From contig NZ_AUMC01000008.1 of NCBI RefSeq assembly GCF_000443995.1, positions 1 to 64,000 of the forward strand: DNA of 64,000 bases. Reading direction: 5' to 3'. The notes under the pieces were generated by a model. It searched no databases, had not been told where the DNA came from, and was given only the letters and a program-made list of their open reading frames with translations. The translations under genes were made by a program, and so were the position numbers. How positions within the stretch are numbered: the first letter of the stretch is position 1; the number at the start of each line of letters is the position of its first letter. The DNA is from Bacteriovorax sp. BAL6_X. Lineage in GTDB: Bacteria; Bdellovibrionota; Bacteriovoracia; Bacteriovoracales; Bacteriovoracaceae. Below, in pieces: positions 24,501-34,669 of this stretch.

Positions 24501-26735
24501 TTACTGTCTAAAGCGATTTATTTTCTTACTATAAAACTTCGTATTCTCTATATCCTGTAACTCAACACTAAGTGCAAATAACAGCTGATTATAGAGAAAA
24601 GAATCTTCATAACTTGATTCCCGTGCCTTGGCCTTAGTTAAGGCCTGTTTAGCTCCATAAATTTGCTTATAAGTAAGGATATAAAGGTAGTGATAATAAG
24701 CATTATCGCTATCTAGCTCACTTCCAGATCTAAAGTAATCTAATGCCTTTGGGTAATCTCCTAGCCTTGTATAATGCATCCCTAAGGCCGTGAGGACACT
24801 AGTATTTTGAGGGTTTACGACAAGACCTTGATTAAGAATATTTGCAGTCTGTGCCTCATTTCCAATTGAACGATGTAGATCCGCTAGGTTTATATAGGCC
24901 GGTATAAAGTGCGGATACTTTTTAATTGATGCCTCTAAAAGCTCAGCTGGACTTTCTGGAAATAGGCCAAATCGAGAAAGTGTTGCAAGTTTAAGAATAT
25001 TATCAGGAGCATCACTATGGAGTTCAAGTAGAGTAAGATAAGCATCTAAGATAGGCTTTAACTCCTTACCAGTAGTACTCTTAAAATCAAACCCATGAGT
25101 AGCGAGTAAGTAAATTGCCGAAAAAGAAAGTGACTTAGGTCCTTGCTTAGCAATCTTAACAATAGAATCTTGGACTTGTGAAATATCTGGAAAGTTAAGA
25201 AGTAACTCAAGAGTTGCCTTCTTGATTAGAATAGAATCACTCGTTAATAAAGTTTCATAATCCTTCTTCTTCATACTAGGAAACTCTCTTAGCAACACAA
25301 TTGCAGATGCTCTTCTCATCTCAGGCATCTTAATATTATTGATATATGAGAGAAGTTTCTTTTTATTATCGAAGTTCCCTTTCTTCATTTCTCCAATGAT
25401 CTCTAAGAGCGAATCTCTAGTTTTAAGCTTCGTGAATTTCGTTTGAAACATTGTATTCATTTTCTCTTTAGAAATATCACCATGACAATTAGTACAACTA
25501 TTTGGGATATTGTACTTAAGCGAATAATCTGGCCTAGGAATCACAAATTTATGATCTGCCCTCATATCAACTCCCATAAATGCCTTCTTTGGCATATGAC
25601 AATCAACACAGCTTGCACTCGACTCTTTATGCTTATGATGATCATATTTCTCATAAGATAAATCGTGACATTGAAGACACAGAGAGTTCCCATCTTTCTT
25701 TAACTTGCCACTATGTGGATTATGACAATTAATACATTTCACTCCTTTATGAAACATTTTTGATTGAAGGAATGAGCCTCCAACAAAAGCTTCTTCAAGT
25801 TGTTGGCCATCAAGATGATATTGGCCATCATTAACAATCGTTAAAGAAAATTGATTAAAGAAATCTCCTGCAAAATCAGAATGAGTTGATATATCTTCTC
25901 TTAAACTGTGGCACGTAAGACAAGTAGTGTTTGCATCACCTTGTGTAATATACGTATGTTTACCACCGTCTTTTGCCGGAATAATTTCTTGATAACCTTT
26001 TGAAGGATTACGCCAAAAGCCTTTATTTGTAAGATTCTGATCCCTATCGGCTAGAGGCATCCTTGCCCACTTTAAGTGTGTTGAGGCATCGCCGTGGCAT
26101 GAGAAGCATGAAATATTTTCGCTCAAATACTTAGTCTTATAAGAATCAGACTTAATATCATAGGACTTATCAAGGCCTGTTGAATGGCAGTTAGCACAAC
26201 GATTATTCCAATTATTTACTCGATTATCCCACTTTAAAGAACCACTTAGATGAGGGTTTCGTTGTTCAACTTCACTTAGTGTATTAAACCATTTTTTTTC
26301 TTCTATATCCCACGCAATTGGTGCGACTTGAAATTTACCCTGTTTACCATAATCAATAACATATTGCTGTAAAGGGTAATGGCCAAATGTATAGAGAACT
26401 TTAAAATCAACTCCATCAATTGATATATAAAAATGATCATTATTATTTTTAAATTTGTAAATTGTCTTATTGGCCTTAAAGCTTCGATTATTAAAATCAC
26501 CTTTAACTGACTGCTCACTTACTTTATTCATAGAATGGAAATGGTCTGAAGACTGCCATTGAGTTGAGATATTTTCGTGACATTGAAAGCAGGTAGAAGG
26601 ATCGTTATTTATTTTTAACTCTTGATATGAAATTTTACCCGGGTCAAAATTTGACACCTCTAGTTTTTTTGAAAAACAAGAAGTTATTAAAAGAGTTATA
26701 ATGGATAGGAAAAACAAATTTAGTAAATTATACAC
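24501..26735 (-). CDS. Octahaem cytochrome c lipoprotein with C-terminal TPR repeats
   Basis: The 744-residue product has a lipobox leader (LITSC, Cys20) and eight CxxCH haem-binding motifs in the first about 400 residues: CFQCH, CANCH, CFSCH, CLTCH, CINCH, CLQCH, CVDCH and CTNCH. It would therefore be an eight-haem periplasmic electron carrier tethered to a membrane. Residues about 430-580 are helical repeats, and about 590-740 are TPR repeats (AYINLADLHRSIGNEAQTAN, ALGMHYTRLGDYPKALDYF). It is the last gene of the MoxR-Bat operon and its ATG shares one base with the preceding stop. Its redox partner is unknown. Confidence 0.88.
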   Translation of the reverse strand: MYNLLNLFFLSIITLLITSCFSKKLEVSNFDPGKISYQELKINNDPSTCFQCHENISTQWQSSDHFHSMNKVSEQSVKGDFNNRSFKANKTIYKFKNNNDHFYISIDGVDFKVLYTFGHYPLQQYVIDYGKQGKFQVAPIAWDIEEKKWFNTLSEVEQRNPHLSGSLKWDNRVNNWNNRCANCHSTGLDKSYDIKSDSYKTKYLSENISCFSCHGDASTHLKWARMPLADRDQNLTNKGFWRNPSKGYQEIIPAKDGGKHTYITQGDANTTCLTCHSLREDISTHSDFAGDFFNQFSLTIVNDGQYHLDGQQLEEAFVGGSFLQSKMFHKGVKCINCHNPHSGKLKKDGNSLCLQCHDLSYEKYDHHKHKESSASCVDCHMPKKAFMGVDMRADHKFVIPRPDYSLKYNIPNSCTNCHGDISKEKMNTMFQTKFTKLKTRDSLLEIIGEMKKGNFDNKKKLLSYINNIKMPEMRRASAIVLLREFPSMKKKDYETLLTSDSILIKKATLELLLNFPDISQVQDSIVKIAKQGPKSLSFSAIYLLATHGFDFKSTTGKELKPILDAYLTLLELHSDAPDNILKLATLSRFGLFPESPAELLEASIKKYPHFIPAYINLADLHRSIGNEAQTANILNQGLVVNPQNTSVLTALGMHYTRLGDYPKALDYFRSGSELDSDNAYYHYLYILTYKQIYGAKQALTKAKARESSYEDSFLYNQLLFALSVELQDIENTKFYSKKINRFRQ

Positions 26736-27991
26736 TAGTTGAGCTCACTTATTCTATTCTCATACTTAAATCTGTCCTTCAACAAGGTTTTCTTTAGCGT
26801 TAATTTTCTAAAGAATGGCCAATAATCCTCTGAAGGCCTACTCCCTGAAAAAAGATCAGTATAAAGAAGTTTCAAACCAACAACGGCCTCTTCATTAGAG
26901 ATACTAGCGCCATCAATATCATATTTTTTGAAGAATGAAATTAGAGAGAGCTCGTTGGCCTCATGCGCAAATCGATATAAGTAGTTAATAAGACCAGCTG
27001 AATCACGATTATTGATAATTTTTTTTAATATACGACGACTTTCTAGATCTTGGCGAATGGAGTGATAAAAATAAAGAAATGATTCAAGGTTTAGTCTTAT
27101 CAAATAAAAGAGAAATACTATAACAATGACTATAGCAACAATAGATAATTTTAGCTTATTAGATAAGTAGAATCCACCTAGTTTAACAGATAATTCTACG
27201 AGCTCGCTTGAAGCGACCTCCATATTCTCTAGATCATAAAAATGAATTTTAGAAGGGTTAAGTTTAACGTTGCCACCACGATTAAAGATGACAGTAATCT
27301 TTTGTCTTAAGATAGACTTAGCTGCCCCGCGATCAAATCGATCAGTCTTTTCTAAGATATCATAATAAAAGAAAACGTTATCCTGTTTTTCAAATCGAAA
27401 CTCAGGAATGAGAGCAACACTTGTATTATGTGCCTCAATCTTATACTCGTAAACGAATGCATCTTGTCCTTTTGTTTTTTCACCTAATAAAATCAGGCTT
27501 TCTTCAACATTATTTGCGACAAAATCATAATCTTTATCAACTGCCTCAACTGAGAATTGAGGGCCATCAATAATAAGTTCACTCCGACTAACACGATTTG
27601 TTTCTTTGTTACGAATTATAACACCTAACTTAACCCCTTCAACTTGTTGGTCTCCACTATAGCTAGGAAAAACTTGTATACTCTGAGATTTTTCAAGAAA
27701 TTGGCCTGAAGTTCTTATGAAATGTTCTCTTGACGACTGTTGCGTAGCAAGGCCTCTAGAGAATTGAATATCTAAAACAGAGACACTTACTTCTAGGTTG
27801 CGACGGTAGTTGATTAAGAGGTCAAAAACAACCAATTGTTTAGGAACAATCTTCAAATCACCACTGGTGGAAAATTTGAAATTAACTTCTCCAGAAGCAA
27901 TATAATCATGAATATTTTCACCAGCGTAGACTTGATATTTTGAAAGCATCAAGAAAGAAAGGAGAATGAGAGTTATTAATTTAATCATCAA
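26735..27991 (-). CDS. BatD-like exported membrane protein
   Basis: The 418-residue protein has a signal peptide (about 1-23), a large periplasmic part of beta-rich character, one membrane helix at about 287-310 (LSIVAIVIVIVFLFYLI), and a helical cytoplasmic tail. This topology and its place after two VWA genes match BatD (oxygen-tolerance) proteins, although sequence identity is too low for me to be certain. It overlaps the VWA-TPR gene by 11 bases and is followed directly by the cytochrome gene. It may hold substrates for the VWA partners in the periplasm. Confidence 0.55.
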   Translation of the reverse strand: MMIKLITLILLSFLMLSKYQVYAGENIHDYIASGEVNFKFSTSGDLKIVPKQLVVFDLLINYRRNLEVSVSVLDIQFSRGLATQQSSREHFIRTSGQFLEKSQSIQVFPSYSGDQQVEGVKLGVIIRNKETNRVSRSELIIDGPQFSVEAVDKDYDFVANNVEESLILLGEKTKGQDAFVYEYKIEAHNTSVALIPEFRFEKQDNVFFYYDILEKTDRFDRGAAKSILRQKITVIFNRGGNVKLNPSKIHFYDLENMEVASSELVELSVKLGGFYLSNKLKLSIVAIVIVIVFLFYLIRLNLESFLYFYHSIRQDLESRRILKKIINNRDSAGLINYLYRFAHEANELSLISFFKKYDIDGASISNEEAVVGLKLLYTDLFSGSRPSEDYWPFFRKLTLKKTLLKDRFKYENRISELN

Positions 27992-29579
27992 TTACCTCTT
28001 CATTATCCTGAGATATTATTTCGATTTTTCGTGCTATAAAGTCTCGAAGGGGCGAGTGAACCTTATTAATCCACAAGTCAATATTTAATACTTTATTTGA
28101 CTCATCAATATCTTGTTTTTTTCTATCTAGTACTTCTGCTCCACGTGAGACTTTGAATTTCTCACGGTATAGTTTTGCTTTCTCATCACCTTCGGCCCTC
28201 TGCGCAGAACTTGTTGCATCAATTTCAGCAACAAGCTTTTTCATGATCTCAGCATTCACCATAGCATATTTGGCATACGGCCCACCCATTTTAATTATTT
28301 TTTCATATTCAACTTGGGCAGAAAGATAGTATCCCATATGTGCTATAGAGTTAGCGTTTGCAAATTTTGATGCCGGATCATTAAGTTGAGAAAAATAAAG
28401 TTGAGCATTTTTAAAGTCTTCGGCCAAGTAATATGAGACGGCCTTATTATATTGATTCTCATACTCGATCGCGGCCTTTCTATAATCACCCAACTTAAAA
28501 AAAAGGGCGCCTTGCTGGTCAGCAGTCATAAAAGGGTCAAGTAAAATATACGCTTTTGCATTTGAAGGATTTATGCAAACAAATAGAATATAACAATGGA
28601 TAACTGCAATCCATCCACGTCTAAAGTACATTACAAATGGTATCAACGCAAAAAAGAGTAAGTAATAGCCTAAATCATGCCACGGAAGATTTTCATTGCG
28701 GTCCAAAGGGTAATAACTTTTCAAATGAGCACTTATTTGTACGATATCACTATTATCATCACTGTATTCGATAAACTTACCACCAGTAATTGTGGCCAAC
28801 TTTTTTAAATGACCTGAATAGAAAGTATTATTTTCTAACTCTACTTCTTCTTTCCCAACTCCATATACAATTAGATTTACATCAAGATCAGTTAGATTCT
28901 TTGACAAGATAGGAATTGAACTTTCATCTATTTGATCAGAAATTAGAATCATATTCTGAGCTTGAGCACCTGGGGTAAATGAATTCAATAACCTTTCATT
29001 AAGAGTTGAAAAATTTAAAAGATCATTTGGCACTAAGGAAGTATCAAGTGCCGAAATAAAATTCTCTAATATATTAAAATCTCTTGTGTAAGGAAGAATT
29101 TCAAAAGAATCCCCTCCAGTTACAACAAGAGAAAAGAGTGGACCTTGATTTAATTTTAAAAGATCAATTATCTTAATCTTTGCTCTGTCAATACGAGAGG
29201 GGGCCACATCTATCGCATCCATACTTTGTGAAAGGTTAATTACTAAGAGAGTTTTCGACTCATTCTCATCAAAGGAAGTTCGAACTTTTTCAAAAGTAGG
29301 TCCACTTACTGCGATGATTAAGACAGTAGCAAGTGCAAGTGCCCATAGTTGGGGGTCTTTTAGAAGCTCACCTCTTTGTTTAACAACCAGAGCATTAAAT
29401 ATGTCAGCGCTAAAGAAGTTACGTAACTCCCCCATCCTCTTACTTCTAAGATATAAGTAGCAAAATATAGTAACGAAAAGAAGAAGAATTAACCACCAGG
29501 GCCTTATAAAGTGAAAATCATCAATATTAGTAATCAACCTTAGAGAAAATGATTGAATATTCATTAAAGCTTCATACAT
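27981..29579 (-). CDS. BatB/BatC-type protein: membrane VWA domain fused to TPR repeats
   Basis: Two N-terminal membrane helices (about 27-44 and 77-93) precede a von Willebrand A domain at about 100-290. The metal-site motif is altered: where BatA has DLSGS this one has NLSQS. A third helix lies at about 305-345, and the C-terminus (about 355-480) is TPR-like, with segments such as DYRKAAIEYENQYNKAVSYY and DFKNAQLYFSQL, as in BatC. It thus combines BatB and BatC in one chain. It overlaps both neighbours (8 and 11 bases). The loss of the first MIDAS Asp suggests weaker metal binding. Confidence 0.75.
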   Translation of the reverse strand: MYEALMNIQSFSLRLITNIDDFHFIRPWWLILLLFVTIFCYLYLRSKRMGELRNFFSADIFNALVVKQRGELLKDPQLWALALATVLIIAVSGPTFEKVRTSFDENESKTLLVINLSQSMDAIDVAPSRIDRAKIKIIDLLKLNQGPLFSLVVTGGDSFEILPYTRDFNILENFISALDTSLVPNDLLNFSTLNERLLNSFTPGAQAQNMILISDQIDESSIPILSKNLTDLDVNLIVYGVGKEEVELENNTFYSGHLKKLATITGGKFIEYSDDNSDIVQISAHLKSYYPLDRNENLPWHDLGYYLLFFALIPFVMYFRRGWIAVIHCYILFVCINPSNAKAYILLDPFMTADQQGALFFKLGDYRKAAIEYENQYNKAVSYYLAEDFKNAQLYFSQLNDPASKFANANSIAHMGYYLSAQVEYEKIIKMGGPYAKYAMVNAEIMKKLVAEIDATSSAQRAEGDEKAKLYREKFKVSRGAEVLDRKKQDIDESNKVLNIDLWINKVHSPLRDFIARKIEIISQDNEEVIDD

Positions 29580-30549
29580 TTGCGCTCCTTTGTAAAAGAA
29601 AGCGGCGGATAAGAATAATAAGAATAGTCATCAAATAGATTAATAATATTATAACAATTGGGATAAAGAAGAGATCATACTTTGGCAGAAACGTTAATCT
29701 CGTCATCTCTTGTACTTCAATTGAGCTAATATCTTTAAATGCCTGTTCAAGCTGTTTTTCATCGCTAGGCAAGTAAAAACGTCCATTGGTAAGTCGAGAA
29801 ATTTCTTTTAGCGTATTAGTATCAAGGCTATTTTCACCTACTGTCTTAGGATCACCATAGCCCAAGACATAGATCTTAATATTTTCACTTCGAGCAATCT
29901 TAGCAGCATCAATTGGACGAATATCACTTCCGGTATCGTTACCATCCGTTAGTAATACGAGAACACGTTCTTTCATCTTTAATCCACGAAAACGTTTTAT
30001 CCCTAACCCTATAGCATCTCCTAAATGAGTACTTAGCCCGGCCATACCAACTTTAGATTGATTAACGAGTGAGATCAAGGACTCTCTATCATTTGTCAAT
30101 GGAGCTTGTAGATAGGCAGAGTCTCCAAACACGACAAGACCTAAATAATCGTCCTTTCTTTCATTAATAAATTTAACAATATTCTTTTTAGCAACATCTA
30201 GCCTTGTCTGACCACTTTGAGTATCTTCAAAATTCATTGAGCCAGATAAATCAAGAGCAATATAAAAGCTTTTAGACGAGATATTTTTAACAATTTCCTT
30301 CCCGCTCATCACTGGTCTTGCAAGAGCAACACAAAATAAAACCCAAGACACAATCAATAATGAGGTTTGAATAGTTTTTCTTTTTCTAATATTATGTAAG
30401 CTTTGTTTATCGCTAAATGACTGAGCAACAATATTAAAAAAAGAAACACGTACTGATGTTTGACGTATCTGAAATGGCCTTATCAGAAAGTGCACAAAAA
30501 TAGGAAGTACTACAATTAAGAAGAGCATAGGATAATCAAAACTAATCAT
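29572..30549 (-). CDS. BatA-type von Willebrand A membrane protein
   Basis: The 325-residue protein has a typical BatA layout: N-terminal helix (about 5-22), second helix (about 63-80), VWA domain (about 88-280) and a C-terminal helix (about 292-315). The metal-ion-dependent adhesion site is complete, with DLSGSMNF, the Thr-containing AGLSTHLGDAI loop and LLTDGNDTGSD. Such proteins work with MoxR AAA ATPases. It overlaps the upstream and downstream genes by eight bases each, implying tight translational coupling. Confidence 0.88.
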   Translation of the reverse strand: MISFDYPMLFLIVVLPIFVHFLIRPFQIRQTSVRVSFFNIVAQSFSDKQSLHNIRKRKTIQTSLLIVSWVLFCVALARPVMSGKEIVKNISSKSFYIALDLSGSMNFEDTQSGQTRLDVAKKNIVKFINERKDDYLGLVVFGDSAYLQAPLTNDRESLISLVNQSKVGMAGLSTHLGDAIGLGIKRFRGLKMKERVLVLLTDGNDTGSDIRPIDAAKIARSENIKIYVLGYGDPKTVGENSLDTNTLKEISRLTNGRFYLPSDEKQLEQAFKDISSIEVQEMTRLTFLPKYDLFFIPIVIILLIYLMTILIILIRRFLLQRSANV

Positions 30550-31021
30550 GATTTCTCCTTAGATCTTTTAACGTAAGACCAATATCGTAGAGCATCCTTT
30601 TTTTTAAGCTCTCTTCTACTCTTTTTTCTAAAGTAAGAGAATAATACAGATATTTATTTAAGCTTTCCTGTTCGGCCAGAGAATACTCTCCAATAGCTGA
30701 ATTTATTAAGAAACTGTCATCAATGCGATAGTCGAAACGTAATTTTGAAATTTTTTTATAAAGAAGATAAATATCCTGAATAGTATCGTCATTTGATAGG
30801 CCTTTATAGACTCTGACATAAGCTCCATATTTCTTGTAGTATAAGAGCGTTTTATAGATGTAATAGAAAATTAGGCCAATAGCAATTAAGGATAAAACTG
30901 ACCATCCCCAAGTCTTAGGGGCCATCGAAACAGGTTTCATATTAACTTCTATTTCTTTAATTCCCTTTATTGAGAGATTTCCAAAATATTCATGATTAAT
31001 CGTTTCAGTGGCCTTACTCAT
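30542..31021 (-). CDS. DUF4381-like small membrane protein of the MoxR-Bat operon
   Basis: A 159-residue protein with one membrane helix at about 38-58 (WGWSVLSLIAIGLIFYYIY) preceded by a Pro-containing segment (KPVSMAPKTWGW) and followed by a helical cytoplasmic tail. This layout, and its position between DUF58 and BatA genes, is that of DUF4381 proteins. It overlaps the DUF58 gene by eight bases. It probably helps assemble the VWA complex; the sequence itself offers no catalytic motif. Confidence 0.6.
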   Translation of the reverse strand: MSKATETINHEYFGNLSIKGIKEIEVNMKPVSMAPKTWGWSVLSLIAIGLIFYYIYKTLLYYKKYGAYVRVYKGLSNDDTIQDIYLLYKKISKLRFDYRIDDSFLINSAIGEYSLAEQESLNKYLYYSLTLEKRVEESLKKRMLYDIGLTLKDLRRNHD

Positions 31022-31931
31022 GAAAGCGCCTCTGTTTTAATTGAGTAAAAATATCTTCATGAGTATTAATGGTAAAAATAGGAAATGATAACTTACGACA
31101 TATTTCGTAAAGTCTATTGACATGGCCATCCCAATTCTCTTTATATTTATTTCTTAATTTCTGATCTCTAGAATTAATTGAGATCTCTCTCTTGCTATTA
31201 GAAATTACAAAATTACTGACGGCGGGAAGCCTCTCTTCATTTTGATCAACAATATGACCTATGACTAACTCATGCTTACTCGCAAGCATTTTTAACTGAG
31301 AAAATGCTTCTTCGTTAAATTCTAAGAAATCAGAAATAAAGATGATTAACGAGTTTTGACTTACTTCATGCCTAAGCCTCTTAAGCGCTTCTTCTACAAA
31401 TACTACTTTATTTGACAAGCAGTTAAGATCAAGCTTTCGATTCGCGGCCTCAAGTTCACTTAGAATGGCCATCGACTTATTTGTTGATTTTGTAGCTTTA
31501 ATAAAAGTATGTCCATCATTAGATATAAGAAACGCACCAACGGGATCTTGATTTCCCACAACACTCCAGTATGAAATCGTCGCCAATTCACAGGCGACAA
31601 CAGATTTCAATTTATAGGTAGAACCAAAGAACATAGTCGAACTCTGATCCACTACAAGGTAGACAGGTCGCTCCTTATCTTCAGTAAATCGTTTTACTAT
31701 TGGCCGAGAAAGCTTTTGACTAAGCCTCCAGTTCATATTTCTAATATCGTCACCTAGTCGATAATTATCCATCTCTTCAAAGATCAAACCTTGTCCTTTG
31801 ACTTTAGAGCTAAAACGGCCGACAAAATTATTGCGAATTGGTCGATCGACAAAAGTACGAAAATTAACGGCCTTAGACTTAAGTCCCATAAGGTAGTTCT
31901 TAGAAATATAAATCGAGTTTTGTTGAATCAT
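31014..31931 (-). CDS. DUF58 protein of the MoxR-Bat operon
   Basis: The DUF58 signature is clear: FSSKVKGQGLIFEEMDNY followed by RLGDDIRNMNWRLSQK and RPIVKRFTEDKERPV (about residues 42-92). A VWA-like fold follows, with VDQSSTM at the metal-site position. DUF58 proteins are regular partners of MoxR ATPases. The 305-residue length fits the short form without N-terminal membrane helices. It starts six bases after moxR and overlaps the DUF4381-like gene by eight. Confidence 0.88.
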   Translation of the reverse strand: MIQQNSIYISKNYLMGLKSKAVNFRTFVDRPIRNNFVGRFSSKVKGQGLIFEEMDNYRLGDDIRNMNWRLSQKLSRPIVKRFTEDKERPVYLVVDQSSTMFFGSTYKLKSVVACELATISYWSVVGNQDPVGAFLISNDGHTFIKATKSTNKSMAILSELEAANRKLDLNCLSNKVVFVEEALKRLRHEVSQNSLIIFISDFLEFNEEAFSQLKMLASKHELVIGHIVDQNEERLPAVSNFVISNSKREISINSRDQKLRNKYKENWDGHVNRLYEICRKLSFPIFTINTHEDIFTQLKQRRFHE

Positions 31932-31937
31932 TATTAA

Positions 31938-32900
31938 TTACAAAATAGCGACTGAGTCGATGATCTGATCAATGATATTATCTGCCGACACACCATCTGC
32001 TATGGCCTCATAACTGATATATAAACGGTGTCTAAGTACAGGTTTTATAATAGACCTAATATGATCAGGGTTAACAAATTCACTACCAGAGAGCCACGCC
32101 TTTGCTTTAGCAGCTATATCTAGAGACAATGATGTACGTGTACTTAGGCCCATCGAGAGGTACTTTTGTGTCTCTATTGGAAGTTTATTACTACTTCTTG
32201 TTGCATCAACTATATCGACAATATACTGATCAATAGATGGGGATGTCTTAATCTTTTGAATTTCGTTTCTTGCAGAAAAAATAGTTTCTTCATTAATAAT
32301 GCTTCTAACTTCTGGTGCTTGATATTGCTCCCTAATTAATTGCATAATCTTCATCTCATTTTCTTTACTCGGATAATTTAAAATGAGTTTGAATATGAAA
32401 CGATCTAATTGTGCTTCAGGAAGTGGATAAGTCCCATCTTGTTCAATTGGGTTTTGGGTTGCTAGAACCATAAAGAGTTGCGGTAATTTATATGTCAGGC
32501 CATTAACCGTTACTTGTCTCTCTTCCATCGCCTCGAGTAGAGCTGATTGTACTTTCGAAGGAGCACGGTTAATTTCATCGGCCAAAAGAAGGTTGTTAAA
32601 AACAGGACCTTTACTAAATTCGATATGTCCCTTGCCTGACTCATCAGTTAAGTACAACTCCGAACCTACAACGTCAGATGGAAGTAGATCAGGTGTAAAT
32701 TGAATACGACCTAAATTAGCGCCAATTAGACTCGCAAGATGTTTAACTGTAGTAGTTTTACCAGTTCCAGGATTTCCTTCGAGGAGAACATTTCCATTAC
32801 AAAGAACAGCAAGAATAATCTTTTCAACTATCTCTTCTTGGCCAATAATTCGGTTATTTAATTGAGTTTGTATATTGTGAAATTCATTAATAACAGACAT
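31938..32900 (-). CDS. MoxR-family AAA+ ATPase
   Basis: MoxR ATPases act as chaperones that help insert cofactors or assemble complexes. Walker A is GNPGTGKTT at about residue 44, Walker B is LLADEINRAPSKVQSALLEAMEE, and the sensor region is ATQNPIEQDGTYPLPEAQLDRF, all typical. I take the ATG at 32900 (MSVINEFHN, 320 residues). The upstream in-frame ATG at 32942 adds 14 residues unlike the family. It heads the Bat series and follows the sulfatase stop after about 50 bases. Confidence 0.92.
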   Translation of the reverse strand: MSVINEFHNIQTQLNNRIIGQEEIVEKIILAVLCNGNVLLEGNPGTGKTTTVKHLASLIGANLGRIQFTPDLLPSDVVGSELYLTDESGKGHIEFSKGPVFNNLLLADEINRAPSKVQSALLEAMEERQVTVNGLTYKLPQLFMVLATQNPIEQDGTYPLPEAQLDRFIFKLILNYPSKENEMKIMQLIREQYQAPEVRSIINEETIFSARNEIQKIKTSPSIDQYIVDIVDATRSSNKLPIETQKYLSMGLSTRTSLSLDIAAKAKAWLSGSEFVNPDHIRSIIKPVLRHRLYISYEAIADGVSADNIIDQIIDSVAIL

Positions 32901-32953
32901 GATTAATCCAAAAATATGTATGGCGAACCAGCGGTTCGCCACATGAAAGTTAG

Positions 32954-34486
32954 TTATTTCTTTTTATTATGTTGAAGAATATTTTTTGTAATATCCTTCA
33001 TGCTCCACGAGTCAGCAGTTTGACTTGCTGGATATTTCTTAAACGTATCGAGGAACTTAGCTGTAACATCCATGGCCATATACACGTAGGCCGCTTTATA
33101 CTGCATCCAGTCCCAGTATGTATTAGAATTCTGGTCTGCTCTCTCATAAGGATCACGACGAAGGTTAAATACTTTAGAAACGCGAAGGTCAACAAAAGGC
33201 TCTGCCCAAAGGGCCATTGTCTTTGCTCTTTGTTCAGAAAAGACCACTTTCCAATCCCCCATACGAACTGCAACAGGGACCCCTTGATCATCTAAGTAGA
33301 TAAACTCTTTACGAGGCGATTTCTTCTGCTTACCTTCGAGGTATCTTGATAAATCATATCCATCAAGATGAAGCTTAGCTTTCTTCTTGCCGATTCTCTT
33401 ACCTTTGAGTAGATCTTTCTTTAGGTTTTTAACACCGGCCCATGTCGCAATTGTTGGCATCCAATCAAGACTCGATACGATTTCATTTGAAACTTCTCCG
33501 GCCTTGATTTTACCTGGGAACATTACAAGGGCCGGAACTCGGTATGCTCCTTCCCAGTTCGTATTCTTTTCTGATCTAAACTTTGTAATACCAGCATCTG
33601 GCCAGGTATTGTAATGAACTCCATTGTCAGTTGAGTACATAACAAAAGTATTATCCTTTACTTTATTCTTCTCTAGTGAATCTAGTAAACGGCCAACGTA
33701 CATATCGTGCTGAACAAATACATCGTTATAATCACCTTGCCCAGAAAGACCTTTAGCTTCAGGACGTGGATGTGTACGATAATGCATACCAGTTGTATTA
33801 ACCCAAACAAAGAATGGCTTCTTTTTCTTAGCAGCATTTGTGATAAATTTAATCGAACGATTAACGATATCCTCATCAACCGTTTCCATTCTCTTTTTGG
33901 TGAGAGGACCAGTATCCTTTACTTTTCCATCAGCAAATGAATGGAGAACTCCACGTGGACCAAATTTCTTTTTGAATGCCTTATCTTTTGGATAGTCTGG
34001 ATCTTCTGGCTCTTCTTCGGCATTTAGGTGATAAAGGTTTCCATAGAATTCATCAAATCCATGTCTTGTTGGAAGAAATTCATCACGATCTCCAAGGTGA
34101 TTCTTACCAAATTGACCGGTAACATAGCCTTGCGTCTTTAGAACTTCTGCGATTGTAATATCTCGATCTTGTAGACCTGCTTTAGCACCAGGTAGACCTA
34201 CTTTAGAAAGCCCTGTTCTTAGAGTTGCTTGACCAGTAATAAAGGCCGAACGGCCTGCCGTACATGATTGTTCAGCATAATAGTCTGTGAACATCATCCC
34301 TTCTTTGGCTATACGATCGATATTTGGAGTCTTGTACCCCATGATACCATGGCTGTAGGCTGATATATTTTCAACACCAATATCATCACCCCAGATAATC
34401 AAAAAATTTGGTTTCTTCGCAGCATGAGTACTAATTGTAACAGCACCTACACAAACAAGACCAATTAAAGACTTTAAACCTTTCAT
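32954..34486 (-). CDS. Exported type I sulfatase (arylsulfatase family)
   Basis: The 510-residue protein has a signal peptide (about 1-22, cut after THA) and the alkaline-phosphatase-superfamily sulfatase fold. The metal motif is NFLIIWGDDIG, and the active-site signature SCTAGRSAFITG contains Cys75, which must be converted to formylglycine. The second conserved block GYVTGQFGKNHLG and the late GDWKVV fit as well. The maturation enzyme is not in this window. A strong AAGGAGT site precedes the ATG. It lies just before moxR on the same strand and may be co-transcribed. The sulfated substrate is unknown. Confidence 0.9.
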   Translation of the reverse strand: MKGLKSLIGLVCVGAVTISTHAAKKPNFLIIWGDDIGVENISAYSHGIMGYKTPNIDRIAKEGMMFTDYYAEQSCTAGRSAFITGQATLRTGLSKVGLPGAKAGLQDRDITIAEVLKTQGYVTGQFGKNHLGDRDEFLPTRHGFDEFYGNLYHLNAEEEPEDPDYPKDKAFKKKFGPRGVLHSFADGKVKDTGPLTKKRMETVDEDIVNRSIKFITNAAKKKKPFFVWVNTTGMHYRTHPRPEAKGLSGQGDYNDVFVQHDMYVGRLLDSLEKNKVKDNTFVMYSTDNGVHYNTWPDAGITKFRSEKNTNWEGAYRVPALVMFPGKIKAGEVSNEIVSSLDWMPTIATWAGVKNLKKDLLKGKRIGKKKAKLHLDGYDLSRYLEGKQKKSPRKEFIYLDDQGVPVAVRMGDWKVVFSEQRAKTMALWAEPFVDLRVSKVFNLRRDPYERADQNSNTYWDWMQYKAAYVYMAMDVTAKFLDTFKKYPASQTADSWSMKDITKNILQHNKKK

Positions 34487-34669
34487 CAGTACTCCTTAAA
34501 TTGTTATCATTATTGACTACTCTACAGAATTTTTATTGACACAAGTATGCACAAAGGACTCAACAAAGTAAATTTAAAAAATAAATAAGATTTGAGTTAA
34601 GCTATTCAATTTATTAACACTATGTTACAGTTTCGCATCATAAATTTATAAAATTAGGAAACAGACTTA

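Noticed and set aside
34536-34541. TTGACA in the sulfatase-prfC gap as a prfC promoter
   Set aside because: No acceptable -10 box follows at 16-18 bases on the plus strand.
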